From Actinomycetota bacterium (GTDB lineage: Bacteria; Actinomycetota; Thermoleophilia; Gaiellales; Gaiellaceae), in assembly GCA_005884575.1 (NCBI GenBank), contig VAWW01000012.1, forward strand, positions 1 to 57,746: a stretch of 57,746 bases of DNA. The letters run 5' to 3'. A program made the translations under genes and the position numbers. Below are positions 1-9,147 of this stretch, in pieces (position 1 is the first letter of the stretch; each line of letters begins with the position of its first letter). Below the pieces are notes generated by a model, which saw only the letters and a program-made list of their open reading frames with translations, had not been told where the DNA came from and did no database searches.

Positions 1-1
1 G

Positions 2-607
2 TTCGCGTTCGTGCTCGGGCTCGCGTTCCTGCTCCTGCTGGTGACGTTCCGCTCGATCGTCGTGCCGATCAAGGCGATCGTGCTGAACCTGCTCTCGGTG
101 GGCGCGGCTTACGGCGTGCTCGTCTGGATCTTCCAGGAGGGGCACCTCGAGGGGCTGCTGAACTTCCACTCGAACGGAGCAGTCGTCACGTGGCTCCCGC
201 TCTTCCTGTTCACCGTGCTCTTCGGGCTCTCGATGGACTACCACGTGTTCATCCTCAGCCGTATCCGTGAGCTCGTGGACCAGGGTGTGCCGACCGAGGA
301 GGCGGTGTCGCGCGGGATCCGCACGACCGCGTCGACGGTGACCTCCGCCGCGGCGGTGATGGTCGCCGTGTTCGCGATCTTCGCCTCGCTGCGCACGCTC
401 GACATCAAGCAGATGGGCGTCGGGCTCGCGGTCGCAGTCCTCCTCGACGCAACGCTGATCCGCGGCGTGCTGCTGCCGGCGACGATGAAGCTGCTCGGCG
501 ACTGGAACTGGTACCTCCCGCGCTGGCTCGAATGGCTGCCGCGCATCGGCAGCCACGCGCCGCAAGAGGAGAAGGTCGCGGGGAAGCCGGCGCCGGCGAT
601 CCGCTAG
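2..607 (+). CDS. MMPL/RND-family membrane transporter, C-terminal part (cut by window edge)
   Basis: The reading frame is already open at the window edge, so only about the last 200 residues are present. They are strongly hydrophobic, with about five membrane segments, and contain the GLSMDYHVF signature followed by a charged loop (ILSRIRE) typical of the second half of MMPL-type RND exporters. The tail after the last segment is short and cytosolic. MMPL proteins export lipids or small hydrophobic compounds using the proton gradient; the substrate cannot be inferred. It ends 30 bases before an MFS exporter on the same strand, so two efflux-type genes are neighbours. Confidence 0.85.
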   Translation, partial: FAFVLGLAFLLLLVTFRSIVVPIKAIVLNLLSVGAAYGVLVWIFQEGHLEGLLNFHSNGAVVTWLPLFLFTVLFGLSMDYHVFILSRIRELVDQGVPTEEAVSRGIRTTASTVTSAAAVMVAVFAIFASLRTLDIKQMGVGLAVAVLLDATLIRGVLLPATMKLLGDWNWYLPRWLEWLPRIGSHAPQEEKVAGKPAPAIR

Positions 608-625
608 CGTCCGGCGCGCCGCTGA

Positions 626-631
626 TACGTT
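626..631 (+). promoter_or_regulatory. -10 box (TACGTT) of a leaderless promoter for the MFS gene
   Basis: TACGTT ends 6 bases before the GTG start at 638 and no Shine-Dalgarno lies between them, so the transcript would begin at or next to the start codon. The same spacing recurs at many genes here (see findings). No convincing -35 is visible. Confidence 0.45.
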
Positions 632-637
632 CGAGCC

Positions 638-2026
638 GTGGACGAGGCCGTCGCCGTAACCACGACCGTGGCGCGGAAGCGGCTGACGCTCGTCGCCTGC
701 ATCCTCGGCTCGATCATCGCCTTCGTCGACATGACGGTCGTGAACGTCGCACTGCCGGCGATCCAGCGCGACCTCGGCGGCGGCCTGACGGCGCAGCAGT
801 GGATCGTCGACGCGTACCTGCTGACGCTCGGCTCGCTGATCCTCGTCGGCGGCTCGCTCGGCGACATCTTCGGCGAGCGGCGCGTCTTCGCGTTCGGGGT
901 CGGCGCCTTCGGCGCCGCCTCCGCCCTGTGCGCAGCCGCGCCGAACGCGCCGCTGCTGATCGCCGCCCGCGGCGTCCAGGGGATCGCCGGCGCGCTGCTG
1001 ACGCCGAGCGCGCTCGCCGTCATCGTGACGACGTTTGAGGGCGAGGAGCGCAGCGCCGCGATCGGGACCTGGACGGCGTGGAGCGGAATCGCGATGGTGA
1101 TCGGCCCCCTGGCCGGCGGCGAGCTGCTCGCGATCGGCTCGTGGCGCTGGATCTTCCTGATCAATGTCCCGCTCGCGCTCGCCACGATCGCGCTGATCCT
1201 CGTGGCGGTCCCGCCGCGCGAGCCCGGCGGCCGCGCACGCGTCGATCTCGTCGGCGCCGCGCTCTGCGTGCTGGGCCTGGGCGGGACGGCGTTCGCGCTC
1301 ATCGAGCAGCGCCGCCTGGGCTGGAGCAACCCCGCGATCTGGGGGACACTTGGCGGCGGCGTGATCCTGCTCGCCGCCTTCGTTCTCTGGGAGCGCCGCA
1401 CGTCTGATCCGATGCTGCCGCTCCGCCTCTTTCGCCGCCGCAACTTCACGGTCGCGAACGTGGAGACGTTTCTCGTCTACGCGGGGCTCTCGACCCTCGG
1501 CTTCTTTCTGACGCTCTTCCTGCAGCAGCTCGCCGGTTACTCGGCGCTGCACGCTGGGCTCGCGCTAGTGCCGATCACGATCGTGATGTTCCTCGCGTCA
1601 CCGTACGTCGGCCGCCTCTCGGGACGGCTTGGGCCGCGGTTCTTCATGGCCGCGGGACCGCTCATCGCGGCGGCGGCGCTGGTCTGGCTCACCAGGACCC
1701 GCCCGGACGTCTCGTACGTGCGCGACCTGCTACCGCCGATCCTGATCTTCGCGGTCGGCCTCTCGCTGACGGTGGCGCCGCTGACCGCAACCGTGCTGGC
1801 GGACGCGAGCAGCGGCGAAGCCGGGATCGCCTCGGCCGTGAACAACGCCGTCGCCCGAGTGGCAGGGCTGCTCGGGATCGCGATCGTCGGCGTCGCCGTC
1901 AGCGGCTCGACCGACCAGCTGAACCTGCACGGCTTCCACATGGCGATGCTCGTTACGGCGCTGCTCGTCGGAGCCGGCGGCGCGATCGGTGCGATCGGGA
2001 TCGCGAACCCCCGCGCCGAGCACTAG
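638..2026 (+). CDS. MFS drug-resistance transporter, DHA2 (EmrB/QacA) family
   Basis: A 462-residue polytopic protein with about 14 predicted membrane segments, the usual size of DHA2 antiporters. TM1 carries the DHA2 motif with Asp31 (DMTVVNVALP), and motif A (GGSLGDIFGERR, about residues 71-82) follows TM2. DHA2 members expel drugs, dyes or metabolites in exchange for protons. The GTG start at 638 is preceded by a -10 box rather than a ribosome binding site. Its TAG stop is embedded in the likely -10 box of the next gene. The substrate is unknown. Confidence 0.9.
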   Translation: MDEAVAVTTTVARKRLTLVACILGSIIAFVDMTVVNVALPAIQRDLGGGLTAQQWIVDAYLLTLGSLILVGGSLGDIFGERRVFAFGVGAFGAASALCAAAPNAPLLIAARGVQGIAGALLTPSALAVIVTTFEGEERSAAIGTWTAWSGIAMVIGPLAGGELLAIGSWRWIFLINVPLALATIALILVAVPPREPGGRARVDLVGAALCVLGLGGTAFALIEQRRLGWSNPAIWGTLGGGVILLAAFVLWERRTSDPMLPLRLFRRRNFTVANVETFLVYAGLSTLGFFLTLFLQQLAGYSALHAGLALVPITIVMFLASPYVGRLSGRLGPRFFMAAGPLIAAAALVWLTRTRPDVSYVRDLLPPILIFAVGLSLTVAPLTATVLADASSGEAGIASAVNNAVARVAGLLGIAIVGVAVSGSTDQLNLHGFHMAMLVTALLVGAGGAIGAIGIANPRAEH

Positions 2027-2035
2027 GATCGGGGC

Positions 2036-2371
2036 GTGCGGATCGAGCAGCTCGTCGCGGCCGAGCCCGGGTGGAAGGCCGTCTTCAAGGAGCCGGACGA
2101 CAGCGAGACCATGTCGCGCATCCTCGGCTGGGCGGTCGGCGACGGTGGGGACGAGCTCGTCGGCGTCATCGTCGACCCCGCCGAGCCGTCCCGGATCGTC
2201 GCGGCCGCCGGGGCGACCTCTCCCGGCGGCGGGACGTTCACGCGCTACCGCTTCGTGCCGCCCGAGCGGCCGCCTCCGCCGTCTCCTCCGCCCGCGGCCG
2301 AAGCGCCCGAGCAGAAGCCCGAGGAGGCGGCGAGGCAGCTCGCGAAGAGCGTCCTGAAGCGGCGCCGCTAG
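2036..2371 (+). CDS. hypothetical protein with proline-rich tail
   Basis: A 111-residue soluble protein of unknown function. Residues 1-78 look like a compact alpha/beta domain. Residues 79-98 are a Pro/Glu-rich linker, followed by a basic helical end (KSVLKRRR). I recognise no family. The GTG start at 2036 lies 6 bases after TAGGAT (2024-2029), whose TAG is the stop codon of the MFS gene, suggesting an independent leaderless transcript. Composition matches the neighbours. The stop at 2371 is 4 bases before the tRNA on the other strand. Confidence 0.6.
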   Translation: MRIEQLVAAEPGWKAVFKEPDDSETMSRILGWAVGDGGDELVGVIVDPAEPSRIVAAAGATSPGGGTFTRYRFVPPERPPPPSPPPAAEAPEQKPEEAARQLAKSVLKRRR

Positions 2372-2375
2372 GAAA

Positions 2376-2448
2376 AGCCGGAGGCGGGACTCGAACCCAC
2401 GACCCACGGTTTACAAAACCGTTGCTCTACCAACTGAGCTACTCCGGC
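2376..2448 (-). tRNA. tRNA-Thr (anticodon UGU)
   Basis: On the minus strand the acceptor arms GCCGGAG and CTCCGGC pair perfectly. The D-arm region is AGCTCAGTTGGTAGAGCA, the anticodon stem ACGGT/ACCGT encloses the loop TTTGTAA (anticodon TGT, threonine), and the T-arm has GGGTTCGAGTCCC. The 3' CCA is not encoded. The gene sits just downstream of sigH on the same strand. Confidence 0.97.
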
Positions 2449-2524
2449 GCGCCCTCATAGTAGGCGAACTTCCACGTGTCCAGAACAGACACGGCCCAGC
2501 CGATGCGTCTGCAACGCTGGCAAC

Positions 2525-2955
2525 ATGGAGCACCCGAAGGCGAAGGGCGACCGCTCGACCATGGCGATCATTCTGGCTCTGCATGAGGCCGGGCTCGCGG
2601 TCTATCTGCCGTTCGGAGAGAACACCCGCTCCGATCTCATACTCGAGGACCGTGACAGGATCAAACGGGTGCAGTGCAGACGGGCCGGCTCCGCAACGGC
2701 GCGGTGGTCTTCGCCGCTTGCAGCTCATACGCGCACCACCGTAGTGCCCGCAGCGCCCGGCGCGCCTACCACGGGCAGGTCGACTTTTTCGCTGTCTATT
2801 GCCCGCAAACCTCAGGCGTCTACCTGATCCCGATCGAAGACCTCGATGTGAGGGCCAAGCGGGCGCTCCGGATCGATCGGCCACGCAACAATCAGAAGCG
2901 CCGCATCCGATCAGCCCTCGCTTATGAAATCGGCCCGCGTGGCTGTCGGCCCCTA
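2525..2955 (+). pseudogene. PD-(D/E)XK endonuclease-like protein, frameshifted at the catalytic lysine
   Basis: The first 51 codons (MEHPKAKGDRST... to RVQC) match the start of the small PDDEXK_5-type nuclease family, with the metal-binding Asp in SDLIL. The expected continuation, TGRLRNGAVVF then GQVDFFAVYCP and VYLIPIEDL, is present but one frame over from about 2680. Restoring one A near 2678 gives RVQCKTGRL, so the lost base falls in the codon of the QxK catalytic lysine. The shifted frame also runs past the family's usual end into sigH on the other strand, so a second lesion is likely. Either a dead gene or a sequencing error in a short A run. Confidence 0.7.
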
Positions 2956-3618
2956 AGCCAGAACCTGGCGCCCCTTCTGGTGCGTGAGCACCTTCCGCTT
3001 CACGCGCTGGAGCGCGTTGTCGATCGTCTTCGTGTCGCAGCCGAGCCGGGCGGCCATCTCCTCGTAGGACTCGCCCTCGAGGTAGAGCTTGAGCGCGTCG
3101 GCCTCGAGCCGCGAGAGACCCGTCCCCAGGCAGAAGACGAGGCTCTGGAGTTCCTCGGTCGAGATCACGCAGATCGAGGGCTCGTCGACGCCCGGGCCGG
3201 GGAGCGCGTCGCCGAGCGTGCACTCGCCGTCCCGGTCCTGGCCGGCCGGGGTGTGGCTGAACGAGACATAGGTGTTGAGCGGGGCGTGCTTGAAGCGGGT
3301 CGCGGTCTTGATCGCCGTGATGATCTGGCGGGTGACGCAGAGCTCGGCGAAGCTCCTGAACGAGGTCTCCTTGTCGGTCCGGAAGTCGCGGACCGCCTTG
3401 TAGAGGCCGATCAGCCCCTCCTGGATCAGGTCGTCGGAGTCGCCGCCGGCGAGGAAGTACGAGCTCGCCTTCAGGCGGACGAAGCCGTTGTAGCGCCGGA
3501 TCAGGACGTCCATCGCCGCGGAATCGCCGTTCCGCGCCTTGAGCACGAGCTGGAGATCCTCTAGCTCTCGTTGAGCCTTCTGTGCCGACTGGGCGGCAGT
3601 TGCGACACGAACGGCCAC
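2953..3618 (-). CDS. sigH: RNA polymerase sigma factor, SigH (sigma-30) type
   Basis: A sigma-70-family factor of 221 residues when started at the GTG at 3618, which has GGGGGGA just upstream; an earlier GTG at 3660 would add 14 residues. Region 2 is clear (DDLIQEGLIGLYKAV, about residues 62-76, then SFAELCVTRQII). Region 4 has a helix-turn-helix (YEEMAARLGCDTKTIDNA, about 187-204). Length and motifs fit the Bacillus SigH type rather than an ECF or housekeeping factor. It directs core polymerase to alternative promoters; in Bacillus it drives the transition state and sporulation. As in Bacillus it lies downstream of cysS-rlmB-yacP, but here with its own promoter and a 130-base gap. Confidence 0.88.
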   Translation of the reverse strand: MAVRVATAAQSAQKAQRELEDLQLVLKARNGDSAAMDVLIRRYNGFVRLKASSYFLAGGDSDDLIQEGLIGLYKAVRDFRTDKETSFRSFAELCVTRQIITAIKTATRFKHAPLNTYVSFSHTPAGQDRDGECTLGDALPGPGVDEPSICVISTEELQSLVFCLGTGLSRLEADALKLYLEGESYEEMAARLGCDTKTIDNALQRVKRKVLTHQKGRQVLA

Positions 3619-3676
3619 GGATTCCCCCCGGTATTCACGGGCGAGTCGACGGAGTCTCACCCTTAGGTTGAGGGCT

Positions 3677-3705
3677 AAGATAGCAAGAGATCCACGGCTT
3701 TACAA
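3677..3705 (-). promoter_or_regulatory. sigma-70-type promoter of sigH
   Basis: On the minus strand TTGTAA (3700-3705) and TATCTT (3677-3682) are separated by exactly 17 bases, in an unusually AT-rich patch. The box lies about 60 bases upstream of the preferred sigH start, giving a normal leader. This is one of the few consensus-like two-part promoters in the window. Confidence 0.6.
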
Positions 3706-3748
3706 GCTCTTTGCACAGGACCTAGCGTGATAGGAACGTATGTTCGCA

Positions 3749-4180
3749 TCAGCGCCCGCGGCGCAGGCGCTCGAGCGCGGCCAGCGTCTCGGGATCGAGG
3801 CGGTCGCGGAGGTCGCCCGGCGTGCGGTCGGCGTGGGCCGGCGGCACGAGCTCGCCGAGGAAGGTCTGCGACGAGAGCTTCCGCACCTCCTGGCCGGACG
3901 TCCCGCGCACGGCGGCGTCGGACGAGACGACGGCGACCTGCTCGAGCGAGCGGTTCTCGGCCGCGAGGCGCTCGATCAGCGCGTCCGCGTCCTCGGCATA
4001 GCGCACCTCGAGCGGCCCGTAGACGGCGTCGGAGCCGTGGCCGTCGAAGACGAGGACGCCGCGGGCGCCCTTCGCGGCGACCCAGCTCGCGAGGACGTCC
4101 CGGAGCTCGGCTGGCTCCGTGAACCCGCCCGCATGCAGGAGGTTGTAGCCGTCGAAGAGGTAGAGGGTCGGTTCAGCCAC
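3749..4180 (-). CDS. yacP: YacP-like NYN-domain ribonuclease
   Basis: A 143-residue single-domain protein of the NYN (PIN-like) fold. LYLFDGYNLLHA near the N-terminus gives the first acidic metal ligand, LVFDGHGSD the second conserved patch, EDADALIERLAAE the third, and VVSSDAAVR the fourth. B. subtilis YacP (Rae1) cleaves mRNA within the ribosomal A site, so a translation-linked RNase role is likely. It overlaps the end of rlmB by 8 bases, indicating translational coupling, and has sigH downstream, the same order as in Bacillus. Confidence 0.85.
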   Translation of the reverse strand: MAEPTLYLFDGYNLLHAGGFTEPAELRDVLASWVAAKGARGVLVFDGHGSDAVYGPLEVRYAEDADALIERLAAENRSLEQVAVVSSDAAVRGTSGQEVRKLSSQTFLGELVPPAHADRTPGDLRDRLDPETLAALERLRRGR

Positions 4181-4879
4181 CGCGCTGCCTCCGCGCCTCG
4201 TAGAGAAGCAGGGCCGCGGCGACGCTGACGTTGAGCGACTCGACCCGGCCCAGCAGCGGGATCGAGACGGCGTCGTCGCAGGTTCGCCGCACCAGCGGCC
4301 GGAGACCCTTGCCCTCGGCGCCGAAGACGAAGGCGAGCCCTCCGGAAAGGTCTGCCTCCCACATCGGAGTCGCTGCGCCGCCCTCGGCGGCGAGCACCCA
4401 GAGGTCGCCGCGCTTCACCTCCCCGAGGTAGCGCGCGAGGTTCGTCACGACCGCGATGGGCAGGTGCTCGACGGCCCCGGCGGACGCCTTCGCGACCGCG
4501 GGTGTCACGCGAGCAGAGCCGTGCGAAGGGACGACGATTCCAGTGGCGCCCGCGCCCTCGGCGCTGCGGACGACGGCGCCGAGATTGCGCGGGTCGCTGA
4601 CCTGGTCGAGCGCCGCTAGCAGCGGCCGCTCCACCGCGGCGAGCTCGTACGCGTCCGCGTACTTGTACGGCTCGGCCCAGGCGAGCACGCCCTGGTGGTC
4701 GCGCGTGCCGGCGGCTTCGGTGATGTCCCGCTCGAGCTTGACCTGCACGCGGGGGCTCTTCAGCTCCTGGAGCCAAGGCTCCGACTTGACCGCCCGCTCG
4801 GTCGCCCAGAGCTCGAGCATCTCGCGCCCGCCGCGCAGCGCCTCCCGCACCGCGCGGCGGCCGTAGACCTGCTCGCGCG

Positions 4880-4883
<4 letters not shown>
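4173..4883 (-). CDS. rlmB: 23S rRNA 2'-O-methyltransferase RlmB/TrmH family
   Basis: A 236-residue SPOUT methyltransferase. An N-terminal substrate-binding domain (VYGRRAVREAL, as in L30e folds) precedes the SPOUT domain, which has motif 1 DQVSDPRNLGAVVRSA, motif 2 FVFGAEGKGLR and motif 3 IPLLGRVESLNVSVA. E. coli RlmB methylates G2251 of 23S rRNA; related enzymes modify tRNA, so the exact target is inferred. The GTG start at 4883 overlaps the cysS stop (GTGA), marking a cysS-rlmB-yacP operon. Upstream open frame was ignored because it is antisense-free shadow inside cysS. Confidence 0.9.
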
Positions 4884-6154
<1,271 letters not shown>

Positions 6155-6156
6155 CG

Positions 6157-7176
6157 TTAGAGCGTAGAGGCGGCGGCGTCGACCCTGCGCAGCAGCTCGT
6201 CGCGCGGCAGCGAGGCGATCACCGCGGTGAGCTCGGGTCCGCGCGTCTCGCCGGTCAGCGCCACCCGCACCGCCTTCAGGTCGCCGCCGACTGCCTTCAG
6301 CTCGCGCACGAGCGACTTCGCGTCGAGGCCGCCGTCGACGAGTTCCCGGAACCGCTCGAGCGTCTCCGGCGACGAGACCGCATTCCGCTCCGGCGGTGCG
6401 AGGACGAGCTCGGCGAAGCGCCGCGCCTCGACGAGATCGCGCGCGCCGCGCATCACCGGCACGACTGAAGCCGGAACGCCCACGCGCGCCGCGAGCTCCT
6501 CGTCGCCGAGCGACTCGATCGCCTCGATTGCGAGCCGGCGGATCCGCGCGATGTCGAGATGGACGTCGTGCCGCGGCAGGCCGAGCTCCTCCAGATAGCG
6601 CCGCACCGCCTCGGCGGGGATCCCGGCGTCGCGGAGATCGGCGAGCGTCGAGGCGCCGTGCCGCTTCGAGAGCTTGCGCCCGTCCGGGCCGAGGATCAGC
6701 CCGTGGTGGATGTACTCCGGCGGCTCGGCCCCGAGCGCGCGGATCAGCTCGCTCTGTATCAGCGTGTTGGCACGATGGTCGGCGCCGCGGATCACGTGCG
6801 TGATCCCGAAGTCGACCTCGTCCACCGCGGTCGCGAGCTGGTAGGTCGGCGACCCGTCAGGGCGGAGCAGCGTCACGCGCCCGTGTCGCACCGCGCCCTC
6901 GGCGTCCTCGCTTCCGATCGCCCGGGCGGCCTCGCGATGGCGGTCGGCGCGCTCGCTCTGGCGGACTGGACCCTCGTCCCACACGACGCCGAGCCATTGC
7001 AGGTCCCTGAGGATCCCGCCGGCGTCCTCGTTGCGCGCCGCGTCGGTGTCGTCGATCCGCAGCAGCAGCGTCCCGCCCCGCTCGTCCGCGAAGCGGCGGT
7101 TCGCGACGGCCGTCAGCGCGTTGCCGAGATGGAGCGAGCCCGTCGGGCTCGGCGCGAAGCGGACGCGCGGTGCCAT
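6157..7176 (-). CDS. gltX: glutamyl-tRNA synthetase, unusually compact
   Basis: A 339-residue class I synthetase starting at the ATG at 7176. It has VRFAPSPTGSLHLGNALT (HIGH variant HLGN), LLRIDDTD and the KMSKS variant KLSKRHG. Normal discriminating GluRS has about 470-500 residues. Here the segment after ERADRHREAARAI, which usually carries the zinc/CP1 insertion, is missing, and the anticodon-binding part is short. However the end (LRVALTG-like KAVRVALTGETRGPEL) resembles true GluRS rather than GluQ-RS. It charges tRNA-Glu, possibly tRNA-Gln too. It is immediately upstream of cysS. Confidence 0.82.
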   Translation of the reverse strand: MAPRVRFAPSPTGSLHLGNALTAVANRRFADERGGTLLLRIDDTDAARNEDAGGILRDLQWLGVVWDEGPVRQSERADRHREAARAIGSEDAEGAVRHGRVTLLRPDGSPTYQLATAVDEVDFGITHVIRGADHRANTLIQSELIRALGAEPPEYIHHGLILGPDGRKLSKRHGASTLADLRDAGIPAEAVRRYLEELGLPRHDVHLDIARIRRLAIEAIESLGDEELAARVGVPASVVPVMRGARDLVEARRFAELVLAPPERNAVSSPETLERFRELVDGGLDAKSLVRELKAVGGDLKAVRVALTGETRGPELTAVIASLPRDELLRRVDAAASTL

Positions 7177-7223
7177 CGCGCCCGATGCTATGCCAGCGGC
7201 CGCAAGCGGGAAGAGGTGCACAC

Positions 7224-7877
7224 GTGGACGCCTCGGTCTACCTCGTCACACTGATGGACGAGGATGTCTTCGTGCGCAGGCTCGCGCTCGAGCTTCGCGG
7301 CGCTGCGCGCGGGACGACGATCACGGCCGACGGCCTCGAGATCCGCGTGCGGCGAAACGAGGTCAGCGGCCGGCCGCACGAGGAGGACGAGCGGCACCGG
7401 TCGTATCCACTTCTGCTCGACATCGCTTCGATCGACGCCGCGGCTGTCGCGCGGCTGCTCCGAGTCCTGGATCTCCTGGACGTCGTGTTCGTCGCCGAGT
7501 GCGACTTCCTCGACGAGTTGCCCAACCGCGGCCGGAGCGAGCTCGCCGATTCCGAAGGGACGGCGATCGGTGACGACGAGCCGCTGAGGTACCTCGTCGC
7601 CGCCTACTTCCACCAGGACTGGAACATCGAGACGCCGACGTTGCGGGGCGTGCTCGAGCTCTTCGCGCGCGAGGAGCCGGAGGAGCTCGTGCGCGGCGCC
7701 CGGGACGAGGCGGTGGCGCTGCTCGCAGGGGATCTCGACGACGAGGCGATCGAGCAGATCCTCGACGACTTCGGACTCGCCGTCGATCCGCCGGCGCACG
7801 GGCTCAGCTACGGCCGGTGGCTCGCGCTCGTCGCGGACGTCCTGACCGCGGCGCTCCGCGAGGGAGGCGGGGGCTGA
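7224..7877 (+). CDS. CdiI_2-like immunity-domain protein with an unknown N-terminal domain
   Basis: A 217-residue soluble acidic protein starting at the GTG at 7224 (AAGAGG 8 bases upstream). The C-terminal 90 residues resemble CdiI_2 immunity proteins: YLVAAYFHQDW, then an acidic helical stretch and DPPAHGLSYGRWL. Residues 1-130 (VYLVTLMDEDVFV..., LLDIASIDAAAVARLL) match nothing I recognise and may be a fused partner-sensing domain. CdiI proteins neutralise contact-dependent toxins; no toxin gene is adjacent, so this is an orphan. It is divergent from gltX. Family assignment rests on the motifs only. Confidence 0.6.
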   Translation: MDASVYLVTLMDEDVFVRRLALELRGAARGTTITADGLEIRVRRNEVSGRPHEEDERHRSYPLLLDIASIDAAAVARLLRVLDLLDVVFVAECDFLDELPNRGRSELADSEGTAIGDDEPLRYLVAAYFHQDWNIETPTLRGVLELFAREEPEELVRGARDEAVALLAGDLDDEAIEQILDDFGLAVDPPAHGLSYGRWLALVADVLTAALREGGGG

Positions 7878-7881
7878 GTCT

Positions 7882-8154
7882 CTAGCGCGACTTGAACGCT
7901 GCAGCAGCCTCGATCGCCGCGCCGAGGTTGAGACCCTTGTCCTTCGCCTGCTTGATCAGCATGACGGTCTCGAGGGCCTCGGCGTCGTACAGCCGCTGCT
8001 TGCGGCCGCGCGTCGGGATCTGCGCCTTCAGCGTCCAGTAGTCGAGCTGCATTTTCGTGATCCCGGCGATGCGGCAGACCTGCCCGAGCGTCAGCTCGAG
8101 CTTGTCCAGGTGCTCACCGAGGTCGAATGGCCGGAGGCCCAGGTCGTAATCCAT
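7882..8154 (-). CDS. MerR-family helix-turn-helix regulator, short
   Basis: The ATG at 8154 is preceded by AGGAGAGCC, giving a 90-residue protein; an upstream frame adds 14 residues. LTLGQVCRIAGITKMQLDYWT is the MerR helix-turn-helix, followed by the wing (IPTRGRKQRLYDAEALETV) and a short helix. There is no effector-binding domain, so it probably acts as a small DNA-binding protein, possibly as a partner of another regulator. Its 3' end converges on the CdiI_2-like gene with 4 bases between. Its targets are unknown. Confidence 0.8.
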   Translation of the reverse strand: MDYDLGLRPFDLGEHLDKLELTLGQVCRIAGITKMQLDYWTLKAQIPTRGRKQRLYDAEALETVMLIKQAKDKGLNLGAAIEAAAAFKSR

Positions 8155-8229
8155 GGCTCTCCTATCGGCAGGAACGCCCTCTGGCTTAAAAGACATATTC
8201 AGGACGGGCCAGGGCGGCTCCTTCTTCGG

Positions 8230-9114
8230 TCAATCGGTTGGCGCCGCACGGGCCTGCAGGACGACCGCGCCGAGAACGATCGCTCCACCCACCAGCGTTG
8301 CCGCGGGAGGGCTCTCCGAAACGAAGATCCAGGCCCAGAGCGGCCCGAGGACGACCTCGAGCAGGGTGATCAAAGCGACCTCGGCCGCGGGAATCAGCCG
8401 CCCGCCGATCGAGAGGAAGATCAGGCCGAGCCCGATTTGGCCGAACCCGAGCACAGCGAGGAGCGCCAGATCCTGGCCGCCGACCTGGCTCGGGTGCGCG
8501 AACGGCGCCGCGGCGACGAGGACGAGGAACTGGGACAGGCAGGTCGCCGGGGCCATCGAGACCTGCCGCTGGTGGCGCGTGATCACGAGCATCACGGCGA
8601 ACGAGAGGGACATCACGAACGCGAGCACCTCGCCGAAGAGGGTCGGGCGCCCGGGGCCCCCGACCATCACCCCGACCCCGACCAGCGCGCCGAGCATCGC
8701 GATCCACGTGCTCCGGGAGACGGGCTCCTTGAGCACGACGACGCCGAGCAGCGCCGCCATGATCGGCGCGAGCGCCTGGAAGAAGAGCACGTTCGCGATG
8801 GTCGTGTGGTTGAGCGCCGTGATGAACGACGCCGAGGAGATCGCCATCAGCGCCGCCACGGCGAGCCCCGGCCGTCCCATGGCGCGAAACGCGCGCCACG
8901 GGTTGCCCCGCTCGACGACCGCGACGTAGAGGAAGAGCCCGACGACGGCGAAGGCGCCGCGACCGGCGAGCTGCGTCGCCGTGCCGACCGTCAGCTCGCG
9001 CTGGAGGACGCCGGCCGACGACCAGGCGACGGCGGCAAGCGCGACATAGATCCGCCCGCGCCTGACGGATGCGGGCAGGTCGAGGACGCTCGTCGCGGCC
9101 ATCTCCGCAGTCAA
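8230..9114 (-). CDS. EamA-family (DMT) transporter
   Basis: A 294-residue membrane protein with ten predicted helices arranged as two EamA repeats. The first half contains FITALNHTTIANVLFFQALAP, the second ALITLLEVVLGPLWAW, the typical EamA five-helix ends. DMT exporters move amino acids, nucleosides or other metabolites out of the cell; the substrate is unknown. The TTG start at 9114 is preferred because AAGGA lies 7 bases upstream; an ATG at 9102 is the alternative. It follows the broken rtcB gene by 33 bases. Confidence 0.85.
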   Translation of the reverse strand: MTAEMAATSVLDLPASVRRGRIYVALAAVAWSSAGVLQRELTVGTATQLAGRGAFAVVGLFLYVAVVERGNPWRAFRAMGRPGLAVAALMAISSASFITALNHTTIANVLFFQALAPIMAALLGVVVLKEPVSRSTWIAMLGALVGVGVMVGGPGRPTLFGEVLAFVMSLSFAVMLVITRHQRQVSMAPATCLSQFLVLVAAAPFAHPSQVGGQDLALLAVLGFGQIGLGLIFLSIGGRLIPAAEVALITLLEVVLGPLWAWIFVSESPPAATLVGGAIVLGAVVLQARAAPTD

Positions 9115-9147
9115 TCACTAGTCCTTGTACGGGTCGTAGACGTCCCG

